Below are positions 18,793-26,683 of a DNA stretch of 64,000 bases, one piece after another. A program made the translations under genes and the position numbers. The stretch covers positions 1 to 64,000 of the forward strand of contig DPRS01000016.1 of the NCBI GenBank assembly GCA_003537575.1, given 5' to 3'. Each line of letters opens with the position of its first letter. Positions within the stretch are counted from its first letter, which is position 1. The notes under the pieces were generated by a model. It had not been told where the DNA came from, did not search any database, and saw only the letters and a list, made by a program, of their open reading frames with translations. Source of the DNA: Oxalobacteraceae bacterium. GTDB taxonomy: Bacteria; Pseudomonadota; Gammaproteobacteria; Burkholderiales; Burkholderiaceae_D.

Positions 18793-19236
18793 ATGAACCG
18801 TAACGATGTCACCGAAATGATCGTCGCCACCAAGATCCGCAAGGAAATCAAGTGGGCGGACGTGGCCGAAAAAATCGGTCTTTCCAAGGAATGGGTCACC
18901 GCCGGCTGCCTCGGCCAGATGACCTTCGACGCCACCCAGGCCGGCAAGCTGGGCGATATCTTCGAACTGCCGGAAGAAGCGGTGAAGCTGCTGCAAGTGG
19001 TGCCCTACAAGGGTTCGCTGCCGACCTCGGTGCCCACCGACCCGCTGATCTACCGCTTCTATGAGCTCATCAGCGTCTACGGCACCACCTTCAAGGCGCT
19101 GATCCATGAAGAATTCGGCGACGGCATCATGTCGGCGATCGACTTCAAGATGGATTTGCAGCGCGAGCCCAACCCGGCCGGCGACCGCGTCAGCATCACC
19201 ATGTCGGGCAAGTTCCTGCCCTACAAGACCTATTGA
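18793..19236 (+). CDS. cynS: Cyanase (cyanate hydratase)
   Basis: 147 aa, decodes cyanate plus bicarbonate to ammonia and CO2 (via carbamate) in the cytoplasm as a decamer. The catalytic residues are Arg88 and Glu91 in YRFYELISVYG and Ser114 in GIMSAIDFKMDL, matching R96/E99/S122 of the E. coli enzyme. The N-terminal part is the usual HTH-like helical domain, and the C-terminus ends GKFLPYKTY as in the family. AAGGAG precedes the ATG. It sits between the ABC importer and the OsmC-like gene in one run of plus-strand genes. No CynR-type LysR regulator is nearby, so control passes to the sigma-54 activator. Confidence 0.96.
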   Translation: MNRNDVTEMIVATKIRKEIKWADVAEKIGLSKEWVTAGCLGQMTFDATQAGKLGDIFELPEEAVKLLQVVPYKGSLPTSVPTDPLIYRFYELISVYGTTFKALIHEEFGDGIMSAIDFKMDLQREPNPAGDRVSITMSGKFLPYKTY

Positions 19237-19271
19237 TACGCACATTTTTTTATTCTTACCAGGAGTTATCC

Positions 19272-19829
19272 ATGTCGGCACAAACTGCAGAAAAAATCGA
19301 AACAGTGAAAACCTATCTTCGCCCGATCAACCGTGACGGCCTGCTGGAATTCGCTGTTTCCGGCAAGTCCAATCCCGAGCGCCGCGGCACCAACAAGGTC
19401 CGCACCGTGATGCAGGGGCAGTTCCGCTCGTGGAGCTATGTCGGCGAGCATAATCCGGTGGTGGTCGACGAACCCCTGCACCTGTTCGGCGAAAACACCG
19501 TGCCGGCGCCGGGCGAGGTGGCCCTGTCCGCGCTCGGCGGCTGCCTTGGCGTCGGCATCACCGCGGTGGCGACGTATCGCCAGGTGAAGCTGTCGAAGCT
19601 GGAAATCCATCTGGAAGGCGACATCGGCAATACGGCGGCCTGGGGCGCCGGCGGTGCGCTGCGCGAGCCGTCGCAGATGGGCTTCCAGGAAATCCGCGTG
19701 AAGGTGCTGATCGAAGGCGACGCCACCCGCGAGGAACTGGATGACATCGTCAAGCACGCCAACTATTTCTCGCCGGTGGCCAACACCATGCGCAATCCGA
19801 TCCCCTTCAAGATCGCGCTGCTGGACTGA
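19272..19829 (+). CDS. OsmC-like protein with only one of the two usual Cys residues
   Basis: 185 aa, ATG preceded by AGGAG. OsmC/Ohr fold, with the first active-site region LSALGGCLGVGITAVATYRQ containing the expected Cys. At the second site, where peroxidase members have CPV, this protein reads YFSPVANTM, so Cys is replaced by Ser. It is therefore unlikely to be a standard two-Cys thiol peroxidase. Its place after cyanase and before the rubredoxin reductase suggests a role in handling a sulfur or electrophilic intermediate. That role is inferred from context alone. Confidence 0.82.
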   Translation: MSAQTAEKIETVKTYLRPINRDGLLEFAVSGKSNPERRGTNKVRTVMQGQFRSWSYVGEHNPVVVDEPLHLFGENTVPAPGEVALSALGGCLGVGITAVATYRQVKLSKLEIHLEGDIGNTAAWGAGGALREPSQMGFQEIRVKVLIEGDATREELDDIVKHANYFSPVANTMRNPIPFKIALLD

Positions 19830-19851
19830 GTTGTGCAACCGGCAGGCTTGA

Positions 19852-19879
19852 CCGGCGCGGCACCCATCTGCCGCGCCGG
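19852..19879. repeat. Perfect GC-rich hairpin between osmC-like gene and rubredoxin reductase
   Basis: CCGGCGCGGCA and TGCCGCGCCGG form an 11-bp perfect stem with the 6-base loop CCCATC. It has no T run, so it looks more like an mRNA-stabilising or expression-tuning element inside the operon than a terminator. Confidence 0.5.
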
Positions 19880-19906
19880 CCAGGCGCCATTCAACCCGAG
19901 CGCCCA

Positions 19907-21055
19907 ATGAGCAAACCCATTCTGATCGTCGGCAGCGGCCTGGCCGGCATTACCGTCGCGCGCGAGTTCCTCAAGCTGGCGCCGGACCAGGACGTCCTGA
20001 TCGTGACCGCCGACGATGGCGGCTTCTATTCCAAGCCCAGCCTGTCGACCGCGCTGGCGGCGGGCAAGCAGCCGGCGCAGCTCATGCTGACGCCGGCCGA
20101 CGTCCTGGCCAGGCAAACCGGCGTGCGCATCCTGCCGCATGTGCGGGTTGAGCGCATCGACACGGCTGCCGCGGCGATCGATACCAGTGCCGGCCGCCTC
20201 GAATACGAGCGGCTGGTGCTTGCTACCGGCGCGCGGCAAATCCGCCTGCCGCTGAGCGGCGACGGCGTCGCCGACATCCTGGCGGTCAACAGCCTGGATG
20301 ACTATGCAGAATTCCGGCGCAAGCTCGAAGGCTGCCGTGCCGTCGCCATCATCGGCGCCGGCCTGATCGGCTGCGAGTTCGCCAACGACCTGCGGCGCGG
20401 CGGCTATGAGGTCGCCGTCCATGACGTGGCGCCGCGCCTGCTCGCACGCTTGCTGCCGCCGCGCGCCTCGGCATTCCTGCAGGCGCGGCTGGAAGAGGAG
20501 GGGGTGCAATTCCGTTTTTGCAGCGAACTGGCGGCCGTGCACAGGGAAGATGGCGGCTATCGCCTGACCGACCGGGCGGGTGCCAGCACGCGCGCCGATC
20601 TCGTGCTGTCCGCCGTGGGACTGGCGCCGGCCATGGAGCTGGCGCAGGCGGCCGGCATCGCAACGCGGCGCGGCATCGTCGTCGACCGCCTGCTGCGCAC
20701 TTCCGCGCCGGGCGTGTTCGCGCTGGGCGACTGCGCTGAAGTGGAGGGCCACCTTTTGCCGTATGTGCAGCCCATCATGCTGGCCGCCAGGGCGCTGGCC
20801 CGCACGCTGGCCGGCACGCCGACCGCGGTCGCCTATCCCGCCATGCCGGTCACGGTAAAGACGCCGGCCTGCGCGGCCGTGCTGTGTCCGCCGCCGCAAG
20901 GCCGCAGCGGAACGTGGCAGGAGAGCGTGGGACCGCAGGGCGCCAGGGCAGTGCATTGCTGCGGCGATGGCGGGGAAACGCTCGGCTTCGCCCTGCTCGG
21001 TGACGCCGCCGGCGAACGGCAGCAACTGGCGGCGCAGTTGCCGGCCTGGTTATAA
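19907..21055 (+). CDS. Rubredoxin-NAD(+) reductase-like FAD oxidoreductase
   Basis: 382 aa. Two dinucleotide-binding motifs: FAD at the N-terminus (ILIVGSGLAGITVARE) and NAD(P) near 147 (VAIIGAGLIGCEFANDL). The FAD-binding GVFALGDCAEVEGHLLPY lies towards the C-terminus. The KPSLSTALAAGK segment is typical of rubredoxin and ferredoxin reductases such as AlkT/RubB. With the rubredoxin gene in the same run, this should reduce rubredoxin with NAD(P)H. It is separated from the OsmC-like gene by 77 bp containing a hairpin. Confidence 0.87.
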   Translation: MSKPILIVGSGLAGITVAREFLKLAPDQDVLIVTADDGGFYSKPSLSTALAAGKQPAQLMLTPADVLARQTGVRILPHVRVERIDTAAAAIDTSAGRLEYERLVLATGARQIRLPLSGDGVADILAVNSLDDYAEFRRKLEGCRAVAIIGAGLIGCEFANDLRRGGYEVAVHDVAPRLLARLLPPRASAFLQARLEEEGVQFRFCSELAAVHREDGGYRLTDRAGASTRADLVLSAVGLAPAMELAQAAGIATRRGIVVDRLLRTSAPGVFALGDCAEVEGHLLPYVQPIMLAARALARTLAGTPTAVAYPAMPVTVKTPACAAVLCPPPQGRSGTWQESVGPQGARAVHCCGDGGETLGFALLGDAAGERQQLAAQLPAWL

Positions 21056-21077
21056 ATCCACAGAGGAGGCAGGCGAG

Positions 21078-21875
21078 ATGGTGACGTATCTAGGACTGGG
21101 CATGATCATCGGCGTGATCCTGGCGCTGACCGGCGCCGGCGGCGGCATTCTGGCGGTTCCCATGCTGGTTTTCGGCGCGCAGCTCGAGATCACGCAGGCG
21201 GCTCCGGTCGGCCTGCTGTCGGTAGGCATGGCGGCCCTTCTCGGCGCCGGCATCGCTCTCAGGTCGGGCGCAGTCCGCTACCGGGCCGCGCTCCTGATCG
21301 CCCTGGCCGGCGCGCTGGTATCGCCGTTCGGGGCAGAAATCGCCCGCGCCACCGACACCCGCTGGCTCAGCATGCTGTTCGCCCTGGTGTTGCTGTTCGT
21401 CGCCTGGCGCGCGTTTCACCATGGCAGCGCCGCGGCGAAGAGGCGCGCCGCGCCGGCACGCCTGCCGCCATGCGTGCGCGCCGAAGCCGACGGCCGTTTC
21501 GTCTGGACTTCTCGGTGCGCCAGGACGCTGGCCGCAGCGGGCGCGATCGCCGGGCTGTTGTCAGGCGTCCTCGGCGTTGGCGGCGGTTTCGTGATGGTGC
21601 CCGCGCTGCAGCGCCACACCGATCTCGACATGCAATCGATCGTGCCGACCTCGCTGGCGGTGATTGCCCTGCTCTCGGGCGCCGGGGTGGTCACCAGCGC
21701 CTTCGCCGGGCACCTGGACTGGATGGTCGCCATGCCGTTTGCAGCGGGGACGCTGGCAGGGATGATGGCAGGACGGCTGGCCGCATCGCGCCTGTCCGGT
21801 GCGCGCCTGCAGAAGGCCTTCGCACTGGCCGCCGCGGTAGTCGCCGCCGTCATGTTGACGAAAGCTATCGCATGA
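21078..21875 (+). CDS. TauE/SafE-family (TSUP) anion permease
   Basis: 265 aa, ATG preceded by GAGGAGGCAGGCGAG. It has two internally similar halves, each starting with a Gly-rich helix: GVILALTGAGGGILAVPML and AGLLSGVLGVGGGFVMVPALQ. About seven or eight membrane helices. Family members export sulfite, sulfonates or other small organic anions. Twenty-two bp after the reductase and followed by a persulfide dioxygenase, it is well placed to remove sulfite made by that enzyme. Specificity is inferred. Confidence 0.87.
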   Translation: MVTYLGLGMIIGVILALTGAGGGILAVPMLVFGAQLEITQAAPVGLLSVGMAALLGAGIALRSGAVRYRAALLIALAGALVSPFGAEIARATDTRWLSMLFALVLLFVAWRAFHHGSAAAKRRAAPARLPPCVRAEADGRFVWTSRCARTLAAAGAIAGLLSGVLGVGGGFVMVPALQRHTDLDMQSIVPTSLAVIALLSGAGVVTSAFAGHLDWMVAMPFAAGTLAGMMAGRLAASRLSGARLQKAFALAAAVVAAVMLTKAIA

Positions 21876-22000
21876 ACGCGCTGCGCACGCGGCCATGCCT
21901 ATCCGGAAAAATGCAATGAATTCATCCTGCGCGCAGTCCATGGCCCGGTTGCGCGCAGCACATCAACGCCGCCGTGCGGCACGGAGTTTGGGAGTTTTTC

Positions 22001-22702
22001 ATGAACATGCAACCGATTCAGCTATTCGACCCCGAATCTTGCACTTTCACTTACATACTGGCTGCCCGCGAGGTTGGCGAGGCCGTCATCATCGATCCGG
22101 TGGACAGGCACTGGGAAAGGGATCTGCAGCAACTGGAGCGGCTGGGCCTGTCGCTGGCCTTCGTGCTGGAGACGCATGCGCATGCGGACCACGTGACTTC
22201 GGCCGGCAAGCTGGCGCGACTGACTGGCGCAAGAACCGCCGTTCCGGGAGGATGCGGCATTGATCCGGCCGACGTGCAGCTCGAGGATGGCGATATCCTT
22301 CGCTTCGGCAAGGAGGTGCAGATCCAGGTCATCCATACCCCAGGCCACACTGCGGGCAGCATGTGCTTCATCTGGCGCGGCAACGTGTTTACAGGCGATA
22401 CCCTGCTGATCGACGGCTGCGGCAGAACCGATTTTCAGAGCGGCAGCGCCGAATCGCTGTTTGCAAGCATTACGGACAAACTGTTCTCGCTGCCGGACAG
22501 CACGCTCGTCTGGCCGGGCCATGACTACATGGGGCGAACGGTGTCGACGATACGCTGGGAACGTGAGCACAACCGGCGCCTGGCGAACCGTGCCAGGGAT
22601 GACTTTGTCGCCCTGATGCGGGAGGTTTGCCTGCCGATGCCGAAGATGATCGATGTCGCGGTGCCAGCAAATCGCAATCTGGGGCTGGACAGAGATATTT
22701 GA
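22001..22702 (+). CDS. ETHE1-like persulfide dioxygenase (metallo-beta-lactamase fold)
   Basis: 233 aa, ATG with GGGAG upstream. Metal ligands are visible in THAHADH (H59, H61, D63, H64), HTPGHT (H116), TGDTLL (D133) and WPGHDY. The GCGRTDFQSGS segment is the hallmark of ETHE1-type enzymes, which use one Fe(II) and O2 to turn glutathione persulfide into sulfite. It ends the run of plus-strand genes, 125 bp after the TSUP permease, and may have its own promoter. The pairing of persulfide dioxygenase and TauE-type exporter is the main reason for proposing sulfur in the substrate of this cluster. Confidence 0.9.
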   Translation: MNMQPIQLFDPESCTFTYILAAREVGEAVIIDPVDRHWERDLQQLERLGLSLAFVLETHAHADHVTSAGKLARLTGARTAVPGGCGIDPADVQLEDGDILRFGKEVQIQVIHTPGHTAGSMCFIWRGNVFTGDTLLIDGCGRTDFQSGSAESLFASITDKLFSLPDSTLVWPGHDYMGRTVSTIRWEREHNRRLANRARDDFVALMREVCLPMPKMIDVAVPANRNLGLDRDI

Positions 22703-22733
22703 AAAAATGCCAGTCAGCTTGACTGACTGGCAT
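22702..22733 (-). terminator. Rho-independent terminator, minus strand (for atoE)
   Basis: ATGCCAGTCAG (22707-22717) pairs perfectly with CTGACTGGCAT (22723-22733) around a 5-base loop. On the minus strand the stem is followed by six T (forward A run ending at 22707). It therefore ends the atoE transcript 92 bp after its stop, and may also stop read-through from the persulfide dioxygenase side. Confidence 0.78.
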
Positions 22734-22824
22734 GGACTCGATGAGTGGCCTGTGAGGGCATGCGGATTTTGCCGATGCCTTTGGCAACCAGGCCGGCGCA
22801 AGCGCCGCCGGCCGTGCGCCTGTA

Positions 22825-24162
22825 TTACAGGTAGGACGCCGCCAGGATGGCAACCATATAAACGATGCCGATCCAGATGGCCATGATGACGGTATAGCCC
22901 ATCACGTCCTTCAGCTTCAGCTTGGACAGCGCCAGCGCCGGCAAGAGCCAGAACGGCTGCACCAGGTCGTTCCATGCATTACCCAGCATTACCGACATCG
23001 AGGTGTTGGCGATCGAGCTGCCGAGCTCCTTGGCTGCATCGATCATGAACGGACCTTGCAAGACCCAGTGGCCGCCGCCCGAGGGCGCAAAGAAATTGAT
23101 CACGAACGAACTGACCAGGCCCCAGAAGGGCAGCGATTCCGCGGTCGAAAAGTTGGTGAATACCTGCGAAATGGTGGTCACCAGGCCCGAGCCATCCATG
23201 ATCGCCATGATGCCGGCATAGAACGGGAATTGCAGGATGATGCCGCCGATGGTCTTGATGCCTTCGTTGAGCCTCTCGACGTAAGCGATCGGCGTGCGCA
23301 GCACGAGAATGCCGAGGAACAGGATGATGAAGTTGATGATGTTGAGGTCGAGCGTGCCGCCCTTGATGAAATGGCTGACCACGTAGACGAGGCCACACAC
23401 GCCGATCAATGCGCTGATGATGCGGCTGTTGTTCAGCTTGTGCGCGAGCGTGCCGGTTTCGAGCAGGCTGTCGCCTTTCGGGCCGCTCTTGCGTTCCACC
23501 TGGTCGATGGCAGGATCGACCTCGATTACGGTCTCGCCCTTTTTCGGATGCAGCCATGCGTTGAGCAAGGGCAGCGTGATCAGCACGACCAGCGAGGTGA
23601 GCAGCATGGGCGCCGAGAAAATGGTTTCGCTCAGGGGAACGATGCCCATTTGCGCTTCCATCGGATGGCCCTTGGTCGAGATCAGCACCGGGATGCTGGC
23701 CGACAGACCCAGGCCGTACATGGTGAAGCCGCTATAGGCCGCTGCAATGATGAGCGGGTAATGCACGCCCTTGACGCGCAGCGCCAGTTTCTTGGCAATC
23801 ACGCCGCCGATCACTAGGCCAAAGCCCCAGTTCAGGTAGCTGCCGATGCAGCCTACCAGGGTGGCGACGATGATCGCCGTGGTCGGCCGGTGCACCTTGT
23901 CGACGATCTTGTTCAGGAAGCGGTCGGTGACGGGCGCCGTTGCCAGCACATAACCCGCCGCAAGAATCACCGCCATCTGGGTCGTAAACGCCAGCAGGCT
24001 CCAGAAGCCCTTGCCCCAGAAGTGAACGACGCTTGACGGCGCCTTGCCTTCGACCAGCACGGCCAGCACCATCGTCAGCAAAGTCAGGGCGATGGCGAAT
24101 ACGAACGGATCAGGCAGGTAGCGCCGCATCAGTTCAGTAAAAAAATTGGCAAGCTTGGTCAT
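22825..24162 (-). CDS. atoE: Short-chain fatty acid transporter (AtoE/TIGR00366 family)
   Basis: Inner-membrane protein of 445 aa with ten or more hydrophobic helices. Family signatures: RRYLPDPFVFAIALTLLTM near the N-terminus, GSYLNWGFGLVIGG, FAPSGGGHWVLQGPFM and NAWNDLVQPFWLLPALALSKLKLKDVMGY. It imports short-chain fatty acids such as acetoacetate or butyrate, and makes sense beside polyhydroxybutyrate metabolism. The ATG at 24160-24162 has AGGAG upstream. It is a single gene with its own terminator at 22702-22733. Confidence 0.93.
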   Translation of the reverse strand: MTKLANFFTELMRRYLPDPFVFAIALTLLTMVLAVLVEGKAPSSVVHFWGKGFWSLLAFTTQMAVILAAGYVLATAPVTDRFLNKIVDKVHRPTTAIIVATLVGCIGSYLNWGFGLVIGGVIAKKLALRVKGVHYPLIIAAAYSGFTMYGLGLSASIPVLISTKGHPMEAQMGIVPLSETIFSAPMLLTSLVVLITLPLLNAWLHPKKGETVIEVDPAIDQVERKSGPKGDSLLETGTLAHKLNNSRIISALIGVCGLVYVVSHFIKGGTLDLNIINFIILFLGILVLRTPIAYVERLNEGIKTIGGIILQFPFYAGIMAIMDGSGLVTTISQVFTNFSTAESLPFWGLVSSFVINFFAPSGGGHWVLQGPFMIDAAKELGSSIANTSMSVMLGNAWNDLVQPFWLLPALALSKLKLKDVMGYTVIMAIWIGIVYMVAILAASYL

Positions 24163-24611
24163 GCCTGTCTCTCCTATCCAGATAGCTTGTATAAGTTGTC
24201 AATAGCTCGCGATGCAATAGCAAAGTCCGGCAGAGAATCTTTTTGCCGGGGCACGAGATACCATAATGAGGTGGGTAAGACGTGAAGCAGCGAGGGGCGG
24301 GGCGCCGCTTGGTAAATCGGCCGGAATGGCCGGCATGCCAACTGCGGCTGCACTTCGATGAAGCTCGAGGATGGGGGGCTCTTCGGGATTCAGGCGACTG
24401 CTGTTGCCAGTGCCAATCGTTGCCGGTTGGCCCGCGTATTCAATGTCATATCCAGTGCGCAAGCTGCGACCGGAACGTCATGTCGACGCAAGAATCGCCT
24501 ACCATTGCACCTCGAATTCGTTCGCGTATAGAACTAAAGTTCGATACTCGAACGACCGGATGGTAATCTTAGTGGTTGCCCGGTGTCAAGCATGCAAATT
24601 TGATAAGCTTT
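24163..24611. promoter_or_regulatory. Upstream region of atoE with a 5-5-5 inverted repeat
   Basis: Spacer of about 450 bp with no gene. GTTCG-atact-CGAAC (24539-24553), with a nearby TTCGTTCG (24518-24525), forms a cluster of TTCG half-sites that could be an operator, but it is nearly 380 bp from the atoE start. Otherwise nothing recognisable. Confidence 0.25.
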
Positions 24612-25841
24612 TTAATGATTGCTTGCCGCAGCCTCTGCCAGGCTTCTCGCCAATCCTGATGCGCTTGGATTTTCAACGAATACGCAGCGCTTTCCCGTAC
24701 GCTTGCAGAAATCCTTGACGCGCCAATAGGCATGATGGCTGATGCAGCCGGTCTGGCAGATCACCAGATCGGCGGCGGCCAGGTTGGCATCGAGCTGATT
24801 GACGTTATCTTCCAGGCCGCCGTCGTGATGCGAGAAGTGTCCGCCGGTACGTTCAATCAGCTTGCGATAGATGGCGATGCTGCCGCTGCGGCCGCCGACA
24901 CATAACACGGTCTTTTCTTCGAGAACAGGCGGGCTCGTTGTGGCTACCGACATTTCAGATTCCGTTCCAGTGCCTGATTTTGTTCCGGAGGCTTGTGCAA
25001 GCGCCGATTGCGCCAGTTGCATCGCTTGTTCAAGCTGCTGGCGAAGCAGCGCCGATTGGCGCTCCAATGCTTGCTGGCGCCCGGTCATTTCAGCGATGCG
25101 CCGGGTGAGGCGGTGGCGCGATTCAAGCCCGGGAACCGCGGCGGCCAATTCGCTCAGTTCAGACTGGAGCGAAGCGATGAGCGTGTCCTTGCCGATGCAT
25201 TCGGCGCGGGCGCGCATCAGCATTGCATGGAGATTTTCCTGTTCGGCGGATTTTTCAGACAGGGCCCTGGCACTGCGTTGCCGAACCGATTCCAGCTCCT
25301 GGGCAAGTGCGTTCTTTTCCTTTTGCAGCTCCTGGAATTTGCGCAAATCCACGCGTGCGCTGGCGCCTGCCTGATGCTGGAGCATATGCATGTCACGGCA
25401 GATTTCTTCTTCCAGTTCAGGCGTGCAGCGGGGATGCGCCAGCCCTGCCCACAAAGCGCCGGCGACATCGCCATCGCTTACTGCGACCTGCCAGAGCTTC
25501 CTGACATCTGCCGTGGTCTTGGCCGTCTTGAAACGAGCAATGACTTGGGCATAGCGGCGGTCGAGCTCATGCTGCAGCGACTCCGAGAGCCGATTGCGGG
25601 TTGCGCATTCGTTTACCGACAGAATATGCAGCTCATAATCAGGTGCGTATGCCGCCGACAAATACACTTTGCCGATGAGCTTGCGTAAAGCTGCCAAGGG
25701 CAAGCAGACGCCGATGATCGGGCAATGGGTATGCCCATTCAAATCCCAGATGCGCTTGCGGCGCGATCCCCATTTGCTCAGCGGGAGATTCTTCTCTATG
25801 AAATTCACCAGGGATGGAGATTTCGTGTCTTCCATGCACAT
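24612..25841 (-). CDS. DUF2325-domain protein
   Basis: About 409 aa. N-terminal helical region, long coiled coil at about 165-270 (many Glu/Gln/Leu heptads), and a C-terminal DUF2325 domain starting VLCVGGRSGSIAIYRKLIE, with HHDGGLEDNVNQLDANLAAADLVICQTGCISHHAYW and KRCVFVENPSASGLARSL. DUF2325 proteins are of unknown function; in beta-proteobacteria they are often iron-regulated. The start is taken as ATG 25839-25841 because AAGG lies 8 bases upstream; a TTG at 25859 is also in frame. It follows a 107-aa protein gene by 77 bp, both downstream of a Fur-like palindrome at 26361. The Cys/His content of the DUF2325 domain would suit metal or haem binding, but this is a guess. Confidence 0.82.
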   Translation of the reverse strand: MCMEDTKSPSLVNFIEKNLPLSKWGSRRKRIWDLNGHTHCPIIGVCLPLAALRKLIGKVYLSAAYAPDYELHILSVNECATRNRLSESLQHELDRRYAQVIARFKTAKTTADVRKLWQVAVSDGDVAGALWAGLAHPRCTPELEEEICRDMHMLQHQAGASARVDLRKFQELQKEKNALAQELESVRQRSARALSEKSAEQENLHAMLMRARAECIGKDTLIASLQSELSELAAAVPGLESRHRLTRRIAEMTGRQQALERQSALLRQQLEQAMQLAQSALAQASGTKSGTGTESEMSVATTSPPVLEEKTVLCVGGRSGSIAIYRKLIERTGGHFSHHDGGLEDNVNQLDANLAAADLVICQTGCISHHAYWRVKDFCKRTGKRCVFVENPSASGLARSLAEAAASNH

Positions 25842-25918
25842 ATCAATCGCCTTTTTCAATTAGCTTCCAGCAGAACCAGTTACGATTGGTCCAGGCCCGG
25901 AGGTGACGCGCAAGAACG

Positions 25919-26242
25919 TCAGAGCGGTTGTCTGGCAGAGAACAATTGTGCAAGGAAGCCAGGCTTTTCAGGCGGAGGAGGAAGTGCGCGATCCACCACC
26001 ATGGCCCATTGCTCGGAGAGCTGCAGGCAGGTCGCGCGCAAGACGGGAGCCAGATCGGACCGCTCAGCGAGCACTTGCAAATGCCGTTCAATCACGGCAG
26101 CCAGCTTGACGCATGGCGTCGCGTCAAGGCTCTGGTTGATATATTGCGACATCAGGTGAAGCACGGCCGAAACCAGAAGCTCGGGACGTGCAGGCGTATC
26201 GGTTGACTTGAAAAATGTTGTATCCATGGTTGCGTAGGCCAT
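25919..26242 (-). CDS. Small protein of unknown function upstream of the DUF2325 gene
   Basis: 107 aa, mostly helical, no signal peptide or membrane segment. The start ATG at 26240-26242 has AGGAG 5 bases upstream (a GTG two codons earlier overlaps the ribosome site). The sequence contains HLMSQYINQSLDATPCVKLAAVIERHLQVLAE and a Pro-rich patch, ALPPPPEKPG. I recognise the pairing with DUF2325 genes but not the family's function. It is the first gene after the Fur-type box, so it may be iron-repressed together with DUF2325. Confidence 0.68.
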   Translation of the reverse strand: MAYATMDTTFFKSTDTPARPELLVSAVLHLMSQYINQSLDATPCVKLAAVIERHLQVLAERSDLAPVLRATCLQLSEQWAMVVDRALPPPPEKPGFLAQLFSARQPL

Positions 26243-26360
26243 TGCCACTCCTTGTATTGTTGGCTGGGCTGGCTAACGCATCTTTTTTCAGATGGCGTAT
26301 TGGCTGGCTGGTTTCTAGAAAATCAAATCCGAATATTGTCGGCTTGATTAAGGGATTTAT

Positions 26361-26375
26361 TGAGAATGATTCTCA
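26361..26375. promoter_or_regulatory. Fur-type 7-1-7 box
   Basis: TGAGAAT-G-ATTCTCA is a perfect 7-1-7 palindrome. It differs from the Fur consensus half-site TGATAAT at one symmetric position. It lies 119 bp upstream of the minus-strand pair (107-aa protein and DUF2325) in a locally AT-rich stretch. Plus-strand coding is absent here, so the minus-strand operon is the likely target. Confidence 0.6.
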
Positions 26376-26469
26376 TTTATATTATTGGATGTTTTGGTTG
26401 AGAGTCAACTACTTTTTGTCTTCATGCTCTGGAAAAGATCCAGGTTGTTTTGTGTTTTTGCAAGGTGGC

Positions 26470-26576
26470 GTAGTCAGCGTGGCAACGGGGTATGGCTGAG
26501 TTCTGATTTTCACTCAGCCGGGTCGAAAAGACTCTGCTGGAACCAGGATTGATCACTTCGCCGCCGCCAGCGGCCA
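26470..26576 (+). pseudogene. Relic of an abiEi-abiEii junction with large internal deletion
   Basis: 26470-26522 matches the end of abiEi and the first codons of abiEii at 33390-33452, including GTATGGCTGAG and TTTTCACTCAGCCGGG. It then jumps directly to sequence matching 34225-34280 of abiEii (CTGCTGGA-CCAGGAT and CGCCAGCGGCCA). About 780 bp of the toxin gene are missing. The joint falls at GTCGAAAAGA, and TCGAAAAAGA occurs near both parental breakpoints, so a short-homology deletion is likely. The relic is in the same direction as the intact pair, 7 kb away. Confidence 0.8.
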
Positions 26577-26683
26577 GATTCCTTGGGCTTGCTTTTGGTA
26601 ATCTTATGCGGTCGGCATCGAGCCCATGCGCAGTCCGACCTGGCTGTCGCGACGAAGTCAGGCTGATTCGTTTTCGCTTCCAG

